In this document: in pieces, positions 1 through 11,157 of the stretch
Layout: every line of letters starts with the position of its first letter
Position numbering within the stretch: position 1 is the first letter of the stretch
Assembly (NCBI GenBank): GCA_031265355.1
Contig: JAISCT010000035.1
Span: 1-64,000 of the forward strand
Length of the DNA stretch: 64,000 bases
Reading direction: 5' to 3'
Origin: Oscillospiraceae bacterium
GTDB lineage: Bacteria; Bacillota; Clostridia; Oscillospirales; UBA929
Notes under the pieces: generated by a model
Database searches by the model: none
Told to the model about the DNA's origin: nothing
The model's input: the letters and a program-made list of their open reading frames with translations, nothing else
Program-made: the position numbers and the translations under genes

Positions 1-197
1 GCGTCAACGAATACTTGGCGTGCCACATTTTTGCGGCGCTTGGATTTAAGACGCAGGAAACTTTGCTCGGCACGTATACCGACGGTCGTGGCAAGGGGAA
101 AACGGTGGTGGCCTGCGGCTCTTGCCTGTATCCGCAGCTTGCGGCAGAGGATATGCCGACCGTGCTTAATAGCGAAAAACTGAAAAATTCACGATGA
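1..197 (+). pseudogene. Fragment of a HipA-like (CtkA-type) kinase, N-terminal part, broken
   Basis: The frame open from base 3 reads VNEYLACHIFAALGF, then QETLLGTY and GKTVVAC, and stops at TGA 195-197. From memory these match the early part of a clostridial HipA-like kinase family, where the same motifs run NEYxxCHIF, QxTLLGTY and KIVVAC followed by KDF. Here the similarity ends straight after VVAC, and the next 27 residues do not resemble the family. The gene is therefore truncated to about 60 visible codons, and its 5' part lies outside the window. No alternative frame restores the family motif over the next 60 bases. It ends 21 bases before the GH3 start. Identity is inferred from short motifs only. 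Confidence 0.5.
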
Positions 198-218
198 GAA
201 GTATGAGGTGGATATTAA

Positions 219-3200
219 GTGGTGTGTAAAAAGATCTCCGCGATGCTCATGGCTGCCCTGTTGATACTGGGGACGGCGCCACGGCAAACTGTTTTTGCGT
301 CCGTCGATCAGGACGCGGAGGTGAAGATCAACCGGACGCTCTCGGCGATTTCACTTGCGGACCGCGTCTCGCTCATGTACGGCGGCGCGGCCGACACCGG
401 CGCGGGCGCGACCCGGGCCGTGACCGGGCTGGGTAAAATGAATATGTCCGACGGCCCGAACGGCGTCAATGCCGGCGGCGCGGGCACGTCGTTTGAGTCC
501 GGGCTCATCGTTTCGGCCACGTGGAACCCGGATCATGCCCGCGAGGTGGGCCGGATCATCGGCGCGGAGGCGAAGGCCAAGAATGTGCAGATCATGCTGG
601 GCCCGGGCGTCAACATCATACGCGATCTCGCGGGCGGGCGGACGTTCGAGTATTACAGCGAGGACCCCGTGCTGACGGGCCGGATCGGCGCTGCCTATGT
701 CGGCGGCATGCAGTCGCAGGAAGTCTCCGCGACGGTAAAACACCTGTTCGCCAACAACCAGGAGTCGAACCGCAACTGGTCGACGTCGAACCTGAGCGAA
801 CGCGCCATCCATGAGATCTATCTGCAGCCGTACAAGGCGGCCATAGAGCAGGGCGGCGCGTGGAGTCTGATGACCGGCGCGAACCGCGTAAACGGCGCAT
901 TCACGTCGGACAACCGTTATATACTCACAAATATGATGAAGTACGATTATGGCCTGGAAGGCATCATCATGACGGACTGGTGTGGCGTCCGCTCGAACGT
1001 CATCTCGGCCAAGGCCGGGCTGGACGTCTCGATGCCCGGCGCCAGCGCCTACGCCGGCCTTTTGGACGCGGTGCGCGCCGGCCTTCTGCCGGGGCAGGTC
1101 GTCGACACGGCCGCGCAGCGCGTCGCGCGTCTCGCCTATTACACAAAATCGACGACGAACGCGGACGGGTACCGGCCGTCCGACCGCGCCCCCGGCGAGA
1201 GCTACAATGTCGGTTCCCACGCGAACGAGTCGGTCGAGCTCGCCAAAGAGGGCGAGGTGCTGCTCAAAAACGACGGCCTGCTGCCGTTTGCCAAGGTCAG
1301 CCCGACGATCGCGCTCGTCGGCAAGTACGTGGACTACAACTTCGAGCAGCCCGGGCTCGGCGGCAGTAGCGGCGTGACCCCGCCCGTCCAGGTGCAAAAC
1401 GGCGCCGCGATCCGCAATCTTTACGACAACTACTATATCCCGGGCGGCGCCACGCTCCTCAGCCCGGCATACAGCGAGGCGAGCGAGAGCTCCCTCGTCG
1501 CGTCCATCAACGCGGCCAGGGAGGCCGCCGCGCAGGCCGATTACGTGGTCATCTACGCGGGCATCAACAAGAGCGCGCCCGAGCACCAGTGGGGGAACGC
1601 CCCCGACACCGAGGGCAACGACCGCCTCGACCTCGACTTCCCCGAGGCGCAGCTCCGTCTGATCCGGGGCGTTTCCGAAGTCGCGGGCGCAAAGACCGTC
1701 GTTGTGCTAAACGGCTCGGTGTTTGAGGTCGCCGACTGGGTCGACGGCGTAAACGCCGTCCTCACGACCTTCTACCCCGGGCAAAACGGCGCGACGGCGA
1801 CGGCCGACATCTTGGCGGGCCTGGTCAATCCCTCCGGCAAACTCCCATTCACATGGCCGCGGCGCTACGAAGACACGCAGGGGTACGTGCCGGACGTGCC
1901 GGCGGGCGGCAATCAGGAGACGGTCAAAAATGTGGAGGCGAACTACACCGAGGGCGTTTTCGAAGGTTACCGCTATTACGACCTGCGCCTGCACGACGCC
2001 GACCCGGAAAACGACATCCTGCCGCAGTTCGCGTTTGGCCACGGCCTGTCGTATGCGACCTACGACTGGTCCGGCCTCACATTGAGCGGCGATGCCATGG
2101 GTCCGGAGGATACGATCACCGTCGGCGTCACGCTGACCAACACAAACAACACCGCCGGCAAACAGGTCGTGCAGCTCTACGTCCGCGACCCGGTTTCGTC
2201 GGTCCCGCGGCCGTGGAAGGAACTCAAGGACTTCCAGAAAAAAGCGATCGGCGCAAACGGCAGCCAGACGTTTACCTTCGCGATCACGAAGGACGATCTG
2301 AGCTTCTGGGACGTGAATACCCACGCGATGAAGGCCGAGGCGGGGCAGTTTGAAATCCTTGTCGGCGACGCGTCGGACAGCATCCGCGCATCGGCGGCAA
2401 TCACGCTGGCCGCGGACTCCGCGCCCGACCCCGACTACACCGTCGTCCAGGCGGAGGCCTACGCCTCTCAGAGCGGCGCGTCGGTCGGCGAAGCGCGCGA
2501 GGTCGATTCGGCGGTGAGCTACGCGCCGAACCAGTACGTCATGCTCGGCGGCGGCGGTTCGTACGCCTCCTGGCACTTGACGGTGCTCGAGGCGGGCCGG
2601 TACTCGCTGATCTTCCGCTACAGCAACGACGCCTTCAGCGGCTCCGTCAACGGCACGACCGAGCCGTACAACCGGCAGACCGAGCTCGTCGTGAACGGGG
2701 AGTCCTGCGGCCGCTATGATTTCCAGAACACGCGCCGCGCCGACGTCTGGAATTACGACTCGATCGATGTGGTGCTGGACGCGGGGATCAACACGGTCAC
2801 GCTGCGGGGTACGGAATGGTCGAGCGGTGTCCGCGTCGACAAGCTGATCGTCCAGAAGATACGCGCGCGGTGGCCGGACCCCGTCGCGTCCGCTGACCTC
2901 GGCGGCGGTTTGGAACCGACAGATGACAATATTTTCCAAGCAGAGACGGCGACCCTGCTGAGCGGCGCGGTGATTGAGAACAGCGCGGGTGGGTATACCG
3001 GCGAGGGATATGTCGTTTTACGCGGAGCCGGCTCGTCCGCGACGATCCCCGTGTACGCGCCCACAAGCGTCCGGTTCAGACTTCAGCTGACGTACGCCAA
3101 TGGGACCGGCGCGCCCGCGCCGTGCGATCTGTACGTCAACGGGGTCAAGAAGTACACATACGCGCTGGGGCCGACCGGAGGCGACGGCCTCTGGCGGTCC

Positions 3201-6041
3201 GAGCAGACCGACGAGATTACGATGCTGACGGGGACGAATATGCTCCTGATCGAGTCCCAGTCGGGCGTCGTCAGTCTTGACAAGATCGAGATCATCGGCG
3301 GCATGGGCTACCTCGATGCGGAGGCGCCTGTCGTGAACGGCACGTCTCCGGGGGACGGCGGCCGATGGACGGGCGGCGTGTCGGCGTATTATTCCGAGTC
3401 CGTCGCGGCCGGCCCGGGGAGCGTCACGGTCACGGACGGCACGCACGTCATCCCGTCGGGCTTCACGGTGGAGGGCGCCAAGCTGGCCGTGACGCTGGAC
3501 CCGTCGCGGCTACAGAGTGGCGTGACGTATACGGTGACGATCGGGCCGGACGCGGCGCTGGACCTGTCGGGCAACGGGCTGGTCGAACCGTACGTGTTCA
3601 CCTTCCTCGTGCCGCCCGCAAACTACGACGACCTGTCGATCGCGTACAGCGGGGCCTGGACGGATACAGGGACGGCGAAAACCGCCGGTGCGGGCGCGTC
3701 GCTGGATTTCTGGTATTACGGGGACGAGTGCGTGCTCCGCGCCGCCCAGAGCGGCGGCGCCTCCGTCAACGTCTGGTTTGACGACGCGCTCATGCCGGAG
3801 ACCGTGACGCTAACGGACGGCGGCGGCCAAACCGCCGCGTTCTTCAGCGCGGGAGCGCGGCCGTACGGCCTGCACTGCGTGAAAGTGGAGGTGACGTCGG
3901 GCACGCTCGCCTTCGTGGGAGCGAACGTCAACACCGCGCTTGTGAGCCATCCGCTTTCGAAGGCGGGCTGGACGGCGACGGGCGTCCGGGACAAATACCC
4001 CGCCAGCGACGGCCTTGCCCACATCGTCGACGGCAACCGCGCTTCGCGCTGGACATCGGGCGAGGTGCAGGTAGGCGCCAACCGCGACTGGTTCGCCATC
4101 GAATTCAGCGAGCCGCTTGAGATCAACGCGCTGCTGCTGGTGTGCCGTCAGTCCAACGTAGGCAGCGACATACTGGACTATACGCGGGCGTACGAGTGTT
4201 TCGTCTCCGACGACGGCGTCAATTGGAGCGGTCCCGTGGCCGCGGGGCCCGGTTCGCCGATGTTTACGAACATCATCTTCCCGACGCGGACGACCCGTTT
4301 TGTCAAGGTCGTCCAGACCGGCAACGCTCCGGGCGATTGGTGGAGCGTCTACGAGGCCTACGGCTTCAGGCTCCCCGACGAACTGGCCCCCAAGATGCCG
4401 CTGCCGTCCGCCCCGACCGGTCTCACGGCGGTACGGCTCAACCAGCAGATACAGCTTACCTGGGATGCGCCCCGCGGCAGCGCGGGCGTGTCGCGCTACC
4501 GCGTGTACCGCGACGACGTGCTCGCCGGGTACGCGTCGGGGCTGGGTTACGTCGACATACTGGGCGCGGGCGACGACACGGCGCACATTTACACGGTCAG
4601 GGCCATAGACGCGTTTGACAACGCGTCCGCCCCGTCGGCGGCCGTGGCCGCGTCGACCGACCCCGGCGCCGTGGACCTGCCGCGCGCGGGCTGGCGAGCC
4701 GACGCCTCCCACAGCCACGCGACGACGGCGCCGCAGCTGGCCGTCGACGCCGATCCGGAGTCGCGCTGGACGGCCGGTGCGGGCGTGGCGCCCGGCATGT
4801 GGTTCACGGTGGACATGGGGCTCTCGTTCAAATTCAACGCGATCACCGTGAAAGGCAATGCGACGGACTACCCGACGGCGTACGAGATCGTGTCGTCCGA
4901 TGACGGCGTGCACTGGTCCGTGCCGCTGGCCGCTGGCACCGGCGCGCCGGGCACGATCGACATCGTCCTGGCCGAGGCCGCGACGGCCCGGTATATTAGA
5001 ATCAACCAGACGGGGGCGGCCCGCGGCGACTGGTGGTCGATCTACGACATCAACGCGGCGCTACGCGACGACCTGGGCAGCCCGCACGAGGTGAGCGCCG
5101 CCGGGTACAACGGTTTCATCCGCGTGGATTGGTTTGCGCCGTCCGAGGTCTTCTTCGCGGCGCATCACTACGACGTCTACCGCGACGGCGCGCTGGTGCG
5201 GGGCGGTCTGGCCGATACGCGCTACGTGGACACGGACGTCCGCCCGAACAAAATATACACCTACGAGATCGTCGCGGTCGCCTCGGGCGGTGAGAACACG
5301 CCCAAGTCGGAGCCGGCGCGCGCCCGCTGCCGGGCGGAGAACACGCAGATCCCCAGGAACAACTGGTCGGCCGACGCGAGTGCGTTTCACCCCTCGCACC
5401 CGCCCGCGCTCGTGCTCGACGACATCGATGTGCCGGACGACCGGACGAAATGGTCGACCGGCGCGCGGCAGGACGGCTCGCAGGTTTTCTACCTGCACCT
5501 GAACGACGTCTATCCCGTGAACACACTCCGGATCTCAAGCGATTCGAACGACTACGGGCGCCAGTACGAGATCAAGGCGCTGGTCGGCGGCGCGTGGAAG
5601 ACGGTGGCCGCGAACGTCGCCGGGCAGCCGGGGCTGCAGGAGATCCGCTTTGACCAAGTGTACACAGACGACTTGCAGATCTGCAACACAGGGACCACCG
5701 GCTCGCAGTGGTGGGCGATCTATGAGCTGTACGCCTTCAACATCGCCGCTCCCGCACCTGTCTGGTCGATCGACGACGCGGCGGTTTCGGCCGCCGGCGT
5801 TTCGGTGACCGTCAGTCGCGGCGCCGACCAGGCGGCCGCCCATGTGATCGTCGCCGCGTATGCCGCAGACGGCAGGCTGCTCGCGACCGAGATCAAACCC
5901 GTGACGGCGGACGGTGTCTACCCGTTCTCCGCGCCGCCGCCCGGCGCGGCGCGCGTCCGAGCCTTTCTGTGGGACGACGCATACGCGCCGCTTGACGCGC
6001 CCTATTTCTCCCCCAGCATCTTCGCCCAGCGGCGGGGGTAG
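219..6041 (+). CDS. Secreted multimodular GH3 beta-glycosidase with CBM6-like, discoidin and FN3 domains
   Basis: This 1940-residue exported enzyme has a signal peptide at about residues 1-27. The GTG start at 219 follows AGGTGG at 205-210. The GH3 catalytic core spans about 60-640. The likely nucleophile is Asp253 in IIMTDW, and the likely acid/base is Glu465 in TEGNDR. The GH3 FN3-like domain follows (about 670-760, RPWKELKDFQK). Then come two CBM6/35-like jelly rolls (about 785-1075), an SbsA-type Ig-like domain (about 1085-1165), a further jelly-roll-like stretch, three F5/8-type-C (discoidin) domains alternating with two FN3 domains (about 1245-1845), and the FLWD module found in all the large enzymes here (5755-6038). 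GH3 enzymes release terminal beta-linked sugars; the exact substrate cannot be read. No LPxTG, SLH or dockerin is seen. Its 3' end overlaps the convergent rsmG by 40 bp. Confidence 0.9.
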   Translation: MVCKKISAMLMAALLILGTAPRQTVFASVDQDAEVKINRTLSAISLADRVSLMYGGAADTGAGATRAVTGLGKMNMSDGPNGVNAGGAGTSFESGLIVSATWNPDHAREVGRIIGAEAKAKNVQIMLGPGVNIIRDLAGGRTFEYYSEDPVLTGRIGAAYVGGMQSQEVSATVKHLFANNQESNRNWSTSNLSERAIHEIYLQPYKAAIEQGGAWSLMTGANRVNGAFTSDNRYILTNMMKYDYGLEGIIMTDWCGVRSNVISAKAGLDVSMPGASAYAGLLDAVRAGLLPGQVVDTAAQRVARLAYYTKSTTNADGYRPSDRAPGESYNVGSHANESVELAKEGEVLLKNDGLLPFAKVSPTIALVGKYVDYNFEQPGLGGSSGVTPPVQVQNGAAIRNLYDNYYIPGGATLLSPAYSEASESSLVASINAAREAAAQADYVVIYAGINKSAPEHQWGNAPDTEGNDRLDLDFPEAQLRLIRGVSEVAGAKTVVVLNGSVFEVADWVDGVNAVLTTFYPGQNGATATADILAGLVNPSGKLPFTWPRRYEDTQGYVPDVPAGGNQETVKNVEANYTEGVFEGYRYYDLRLHDADPENDILPQFAFGHGLSYATYDWSGLTLSGDAMGPEDTITVGVTLTNTNNTAGKQVVQLYVRDPVSSVPRPWKELKDFQKKAIGANGSQTFTFAITKDDLSFWDVNTHAMKAEAGQFEILVGDASDSIRASAAITLAADSAPDPDYTVVQAEAYASQSGASVGEAREVDSAVSYAPNQYVMLGGGGSYASWHLTVLEAGRYSLIFRYSNDAFSGSVNGTTEPYNRQTELVVNGESCGRYDFQNTRRADVWNYDSIDVVLDAGINTVTLRGTEWSSGVRVDKLIVQKIRARWPDPVASADLGGGLEPTDDNIFQAETATLLSGAVIENSAGGYTGEGYVVLRGAGSSATIPVYAPTSVRFRLQLTYANGTGAPAPCDLYVNGVKKYTYALGPTGGDGLWRSEQTDEITMLTGTNMLLIESQSGVVSLDKIEIIGGMGYLDAEAPVVNGTSPGDGGRWTGGVSAYYSESVAAGPGSVTVTDGTHVIPSGFTVEGAKLAVTLDPSRLQSGVTYTVTIGPDAALDLSGNGLVEPYVFTFLVPPANYDDLSIAYSGAWTDTGTAKTAGAGASLDFWYYGDECVLRAAQSGGASVNVWFDDALMPETVTLTDGGGQTAAFFSAGARPYGLHCVKVEVTSGTLAFVGANVNTALVSHPLSKAGWTATGVRDKYPASDGLAHIVDGNRASRWTSGEVQVGANRDWFAIEFSEPLEINALLLVCRQSNVGSDILDYTRAYECFVSDDGVNWSGPVAAGPGSPMFTNIIFPTRTTRFVKVVQTGNAPGDWWSVYEAYGFRLPDELAPKMPLPSAPTGLTAVRLNQQIQLTWDAPRGSAGVSRYRVYRDDVLAGYASGLGYVDILGAGDDTAHIYTVRAIDAFDNASAPSAAVAASTDPGAVDLPRAGWRADASHSHATTAPQLAVDADPESRWTAGAGVAPGMWFTVDMGLSFKFNAITVKGNATDYPTAYEIVSSDDGVHWSVPLAAGTGAPGTIDIVLAEAATARYIRINQTGAARGDWWSIYDINAALRDDLGSPHEVSAAGYNGFIRVDWFAPSEVFFAAHHYDVYRDGALVRGGLADTRYVDTDVRPNKIYTYEIVAVASGGENTPKSEPARARCRAENTQIPRNNWSADASAFHPSHPPALVLDDIDVPDDRTKWSTGARQDGSQVFYLHLNDVYPVNTLRISSDSNDYGRQYEIKALVGGAWKTVAANVAGQPGLQEIRFDQVYTDDLQICNTGTTGSQWWAIYELYAFNIAAPAPVWSIDDAAVSAAGVSVTVSRGADQAAAHVIVAAYAADGRLLATEIKPVTADGVYPFSAPPPGAARVRAFLWDDAYAPLDAPYFSPSIFAQRRG

Positions 6042-6642
6042 GCGTGGGGCGTGGGGTGGCGTTTGGGGATGACGATGAGCGTGTGCGTGATCTCCGGCGT
6101 GAGCGCGTAGCGGTGAATCTCCGCCGCGCCGCCGCCCAAGGCCTCGATCCGCCCGGCGGCGGCGGCGGCCTCATCGTCGCAGTCGCCGCCCTTCATCGCG
6201 AGAAACACGCCGCCGGGTTTTACAAAGGGCAGACACAGCTCGCAGAGCACCGGCAAAAAGGCCACGCCCCGCGCTACGGCCACGTCGTAGGTGTCGCGAA
6301 AACCGGGGCGGCGCGCCTGCTCCTCGGCCCGCGCGGCGACGCAGACCACGTCGGCAAGCCCCAATTCCGCACACACCCGCCGCAGAAAATCCACCTTCTT
6401 GGCGGTGGCGTCCAACAGCGTCAGCCGGATCGAGGGGTCCTGAATCTTCAGCGGGATCCCCGGCAGGCCGCCGCCGCTGCCGACGTCGATGACGGATTTC
6501 TCGGCCAGAGGATACAGCGCCGGCAGCGCCAGTGCGTCGCGGATGTGCCGGACGGCGGCGGTCTCCTCGTCCCGGACGGCCGTCAGGTTGAGCGTTTGGT
6601 TCTGCGCCAGCAGACGCGTCAGGTAGGCTCTCATTGCCTCCG

Positions 6643-6646
<4 letters not shown>
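6002..6646 (-). CDS. rsmG: 16S rRNA (guanine-527-N7) methyltransferase RsmG
   Basis: This SAM-dependent enzyme methylates G527 of 16S rRNA. The protein is 214 residues, near the usual 210-240. The start is the ATG at 6646 (MTEAMRAYL), which overlaps the mnmG stop as ATGA, so the two genes are probably translationally coupled. The frame is open further upstream, but only as a shadow of mnmG. The family signature [10 protein letters not shown] (N-terminal region) and the SAM-binding glycine loop [17 protein letters not shown] are both visible, followed by [12 protein letters not shown] and VAVARGVA. The gene ends tail to tail with the GH3 gene, with a 40-bp overlap and no terminator between them. 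Confidence 0.95.
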
Positions 6647-8511
<1,865 letters not shown>

Positions 8512-8545
8512 GGAGATCCTTCCTCACGTCAAATCGATTCCCCCG

Positions 8546-9835
8546 TCAGGGAACGGTATACATACCCTGCGCGTTCACGAGCAGCCAGCCGAGGCCCTCC
8601 CGGCCGCCGGCGGCGTCCAGGGAGATCTGCAGCGTCTCCGGCGGCAGGTCCTCCGGGACCGTCAGCACTGGCACCAGCTTGACCGAGAGCCGGTCCGCGG
8701 GCGTCACGGCGGATACGGCCGCCAGAATGGGGGCGAACGACGCGCCCGTGTCGGTCAGCGGCGCCGCCGCGTATATCCGATCAAAGACCGCCGCCAGCGC
8801 CGTCAGCCGCTGGCCGCCGAGGGGATCTTCCCCCGTCTGCGCCGTCTTTTCTTCCAACATGACAGACAACGCCACATGCGAGGAGGCCAGTCGATCTGCC
8901 GCCTCCCGCGCGAAGCTCTCCAGCGCGTCGCTGCGCGGAGTGTCTTCATAGACCCCGTAGCTGATGGCGCTGAGGGACCCCCGCGCAGGAAAGGTGAAGC
9001 GATCCAGCAAGATCTCGTCCACGCCCAGCCCGGCCACCTCCGTGATCAGTCCCAGCAGATAGGTCCGGGCCGGCTCCTTGTACGGGTCCAGCCAGCGCGA
9101 ACGGGTGTTGTCGAGCCAGTTGACCCCGGAGACATGCTTGATGCCCACGGACTGTTCCTGCTGCGGTACCGCGGCGTCTTTGAACAGGGACAGAGCGGCC
9201 ACCACGTAGATCCCGTCGCGCCGCAGCGCGCGGATATGCGCGGCGGCGGTGTCCGTCTCGGCGCTCACTTGGGCTTGGATTGCAAACGGCATCGACGAGC
9301 GAAACGCCAACAGGCCGCTCTCGGCCTTGAGTTCCAGCACCAGCGCGTCGATCGGACCGCCGGCCGCCGCCTGCGCGCGGAGTGTGTCGAGGCCGTCCTC
9401 CGTCTGCAGCAGCGCGATCGGCGCGTACAGGGCGTGAAAAGACCGCTCGACGCCGGGTGTCGGCGTGGGCGCCGGCGTCGGTGTCGGGGTGTCGGGCGGG
9501 GGTACGGACGCCGCCCAGGCGGGCAGGTCTGCGCCGGAGGGCGTGGGGAGCGGTTCCGTGCGCCACCGATTTAAAAAAGGGATGTCAAAATACACGCGGC
9601 CATCCGGCGTATACACAAGATAATTGGGCAATACCAAAAGGCCGGCAACCAGCGCCAACGCCAGCGCGGCCGAAATCACCACCAGTGCCGTCACGCCTTT
9701 GCGGCGACGGCTGCGGCCCCGATACCGATTTCTGCTTTCCAATTCCGACGACCTCGCTTCCGGCTCTGCCGGTATTGGCGTGCCCGTTGGCGTGCGCACC
9801 GCGCGCCGAGGGCGACCGTCGTTATTGTATCGCAA
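8546..9835 (-). CDS. Membrane-anchored putative glycoside hydrolase (DUF4015-like TIM barrel)
   Basis: The protein is 429 residues. A basic, Arg-rich cytoplasmic tail (about 1-47) leads into one transmembrane helix (about 48-72). A Pro/Thr-rich linker (about 95-128, PTPTPAPTPTP) precedes an extracellular domain from about 130 to the end. Blocks such as DALVLELKAESGLL, GIYVVAALSLFKD, DPYKEPARTYLLGLI and VDEILLDRF match the DUF4015 putative glycoside hydrolase family of Firmicutes, which has a (beta/alpha)8 fold and no settled substrate. The most likely start is TTG 9835; its ribosome-binding site is weak, so a start further in is possible. It lies 13 bases after the lipoprotein gene, on the same strand. 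Confidence 0.75.
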   Translation of the reverse strand: MRYNNDGRPRRAVRTPTGTPIPAEPEARSSELESRNRYRGRSRRRKGVTALVVISAALALALVAGLLVLPNYLVYTPDGRVYFDIPFLNRWRTEPLPTPSGADLPAWAASVPPPDTPTPTPAPTPTPGVERSFHALYAPIALLQTEDGLDTLRAQAAAGGPIDALVLELKAESGLLAFRSSMPFAIQAQVSAETDTAAAHIRALRRDGIYVVAALSLFKDAAVPQQEQSVGIKHVSGVNWLDNTRSRWLDPYKEPARTYLLGLITEVAGLGVDEILLDRFTFPARGSLSAISYGVYEDTPRSDALESFAREAADRLASSHVALSVMLEEKTAQTGEDPLGGQRLTALAAVFDRIYAAAPLTDTGASFAPILAAVSAVTPADRLSVKLVPVLTVPEDLPPETLQISLDAAGGREGLGWLLVNAQGMYTVP

Positions 9836-9848
9836 ATTCCGCGCGCTG

Positions 9849-10448
9849 TCAATTCTCCACGTACTCGGCGCCGCGGACGTCGAGGACTTCGAGGTCGGTC
9901 AGACGCACGCGCAGATACGACGCGCCGTCTTCGTCGTAGGTCTCCAGTACGCCGGTGACCGCCACCCAGTCGTTGAGGGTCGGATAGTCTTGATCCCAGA
10001 TGACCTCGAAGCCGGCGCTCTGGTCATATCCGCAGCAGCCGGGGCCGTTGCGGAGCACGAGACGGTAGACGTTGCCGGTGAACTCGTCGGCATACTCGTC
10101 GAAAAACCCCTCATAGCGGAGCGTTTTGCCAAGATAATCCTCGGCGTTTAGGTAGATGTCGTTCGTCTGGGCGATGAAAAGTTTCTCTCTGATCTCAACG
10201 ACGTCGCCCACCGGCGTCGGGAGGGCTACAGCGTGGAGGGCGGAGGGGGCGGTGGGCGTCAGAGGTGCGTTTGGATCGGCCTCCGAGACCGCGCCGGGGG
10301 ACGGCGCCGGGTCGGGCGAGACGAAGGCAGGGTCGGAGACGGAGATGCTCTGTGTCCCCGCGCCGTTGCGGACGCCGACCGACGCGGAGGTGGATGCGCA
10401 GCCCGCCAGCAGGCAGAGGCAGAAAAACAGCGGCATACAACGCTTCAT
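9849..10448 (-). CDS. Lipoprotein of unknown function
   Basis: The 199-residue protein begins MKRCMPLFFCLCLLAGC, a lipoprotein signal with lipobox LAGC and the lipidated Cys at residue 17. A low-complexity Pro/Ala/Ser stretch follows to about residue 75. The folded part (about 83-199) contains FIAQTNDIYLNAEDYLGK, then LRYEGFF, then LRNGPGCCGYDQSAGFEV, and ends with VAVTGVLETY and LRVRLTDLEVL. This reads as a small OB-like beta barrel, loosely like the C-terminal part of YcgQ/DUF1980 proteins, which also carry a Cys-Cys motif; that link is an inference. ATG 10448 follows an AGGAG site. It is the first gene of the run that continues to mnmG and rsmG. Confidence 0.75.
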   Translation of the reverse strand: MKRCMPLFFCLCLLAGCASTSASVGVRNGAGTQSISVSDPAFVSPDPAPSPGAVSEADPNAPLTPTAPSALHAVALPTPVGDVVEIREKLFIAQTNDIYLNAEDYLGKTLRYEGFFDEYADEFTGNVYRLVLRNGPGCCGYDQSAGFEVIWDQDYPTLNDWVAVTGVLETYDEDGASYLRVRLTDLEVLDVRGAEYVEN

Positions 10449-10493
10449 AAATCGTCACTCCTGAATGGAAAATTTTGTAAAACAAGACGACAT

Positions 10494-10540
10494 AAAAGGA
10501 CAGAAGACGCGCGCCCGACGGGCTTTGCGCGTCTCTGTCC
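10494..10540 (-). terminator. Rho-independent terminator after the small membrane protein gene
   Basis: On the minus strand, a stem of about 14-15 bp (10526-10540 pairing with 10498-10512, with one mismatch) closes on a loop of about 13 bases. It is followed by TTTT at 10497-10494 and further T-rich sequence. It lies 10 bases past the stop of the 10550-10840 gene and separates that gene from the lipoprotein operon. Confidence 0.75.
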
Positions 10541-10549
10541 GCTATCCAT

Positions 10550-10840
10550 TCAGTTGTTCCGTCTGACCTCCAAACACACTAGGGACGACCGCGGAGAGCC
10601 GGCGGCGGCGAGGCGGCGGCGCGCGCCCGCAGCCGACGTGACCGCAGCCAGGCCCGCCGACGCCAACAGGGCGCATCCGAGTTGCGCGAGCAAGCTGCGG
10701 GCCGCCGTCAGATGGCGGCAGACGTGACAGCCTTCGCCGGCGCAGGTGTGGTCCGCGCCCTCCGCGAGGTACGCGAGCGAGAAGACGGCCGCTGCGGTCA
10801 GCAGCACGCAGAGCGCGAGCACCCATCGCCTATATTTCAC
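10550..10840 (-). CDS. Small Cys-rich two-helix membrane protein, unknown function
   Basis: The 96-residue protein has two predicted membrane helices (about residues 6-26 and 52-73) joined by a short loop with EGADHTCAGEGCHVCRHL, which has one His before and one His after three Cys residues. Small proteins with an HxCxGxxCxxC loop are often seen in Firmicutes and sometimes sit near zinc uptake genes; no such neighbour is present here. I choose GTG 10840 because AAAGGGGGG precedes it at good spacing and because the further upstream ATG at 10894 overlaps the -10 box of the promoter. A metal-binding role is only a suggestion. Confidence 0.65.
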   Translation of the reverse strand: MKYRRWVLALCVLLTAAAVFSLAYLAEGADHTCAGEGCHVCRHLTAARSLLAQLGCALLASAGLAAVTSAAGARRRLAAAGSPRSSLVCLEVRRNN

Positions 10841-10892
10841 GGCGCGTCCCCCCTTTCCGGCTGCCGGTGTTTCGCCGAAGTTTATCACCGTC

Positions 10893-10922
10893 ATTGTATC
10901 ACCGCACCCGGGGTCCCGTCAA
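10893..10922 (-). promoter_or_regulatory. Sigma-70-type promoter for the small membrane protein
   Basis: On the minus strand TTGACG (10922-10917) and TACAAT (10898-10893) are separated by 18 bases. Each box matches five of six consensus positions. The expected transcript start is near 10886, giving a leader of about 46 bases that contains the ribosome-binding site for GTG 10840. Confidence 0.65.
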
Positions 10923-11095
10923 GAAGACCTCGGGTGATGGGTGGGTAGTTTTTTGGGAGAATCGGGTATTTTTTCGGAAGAACCACCAAGGCACAAGAGG
11001 GGGCCGTCCCTTTTGTGTCCGCCCTGTGCCTTTGTATCTGTCCCGCAAAATCATACAAAAATGTCAGCCGATTGCCGTGCATGTCGTAAATGGCC

Positions 11096-11124
11096 TTGAA
11101 CGGCGGCGGGATCTGTGATATGGT
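11096..11124 (+). promoter_or_regulatory. Probable extended -10 promoter for the mutL operon
   Basis: TTGAAC (11096-11101) and TATGGT (11119-11124) are 17 bases apart, and TGA directly precedes the -10 box, giving the extended TGn motif. It lies 33 bases upstream of the mutL ATG. A second, weaker pair (TTGTAT 11032-11037, TACAAA 11054-11059) is upstream. The rest of the 10895-11157 gap holds a near-tandem G/T-rich repeat (about 10940-10980) and an imperfect hairpin (about 10990-11022), with no gene. Confidence 0.5.
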
Positions 11125-11157
11125 ACTAGGTAAGACAGCGATTAAGGAGAGTCTCCC

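Noticed and set aside
351-2939. Long open frames on the minus strand opposite the GH3 gene
   Set aside because: They are Arg-rich shadows of a G+C-rich coding strand, with no family motifs or ribosome-binding sites.
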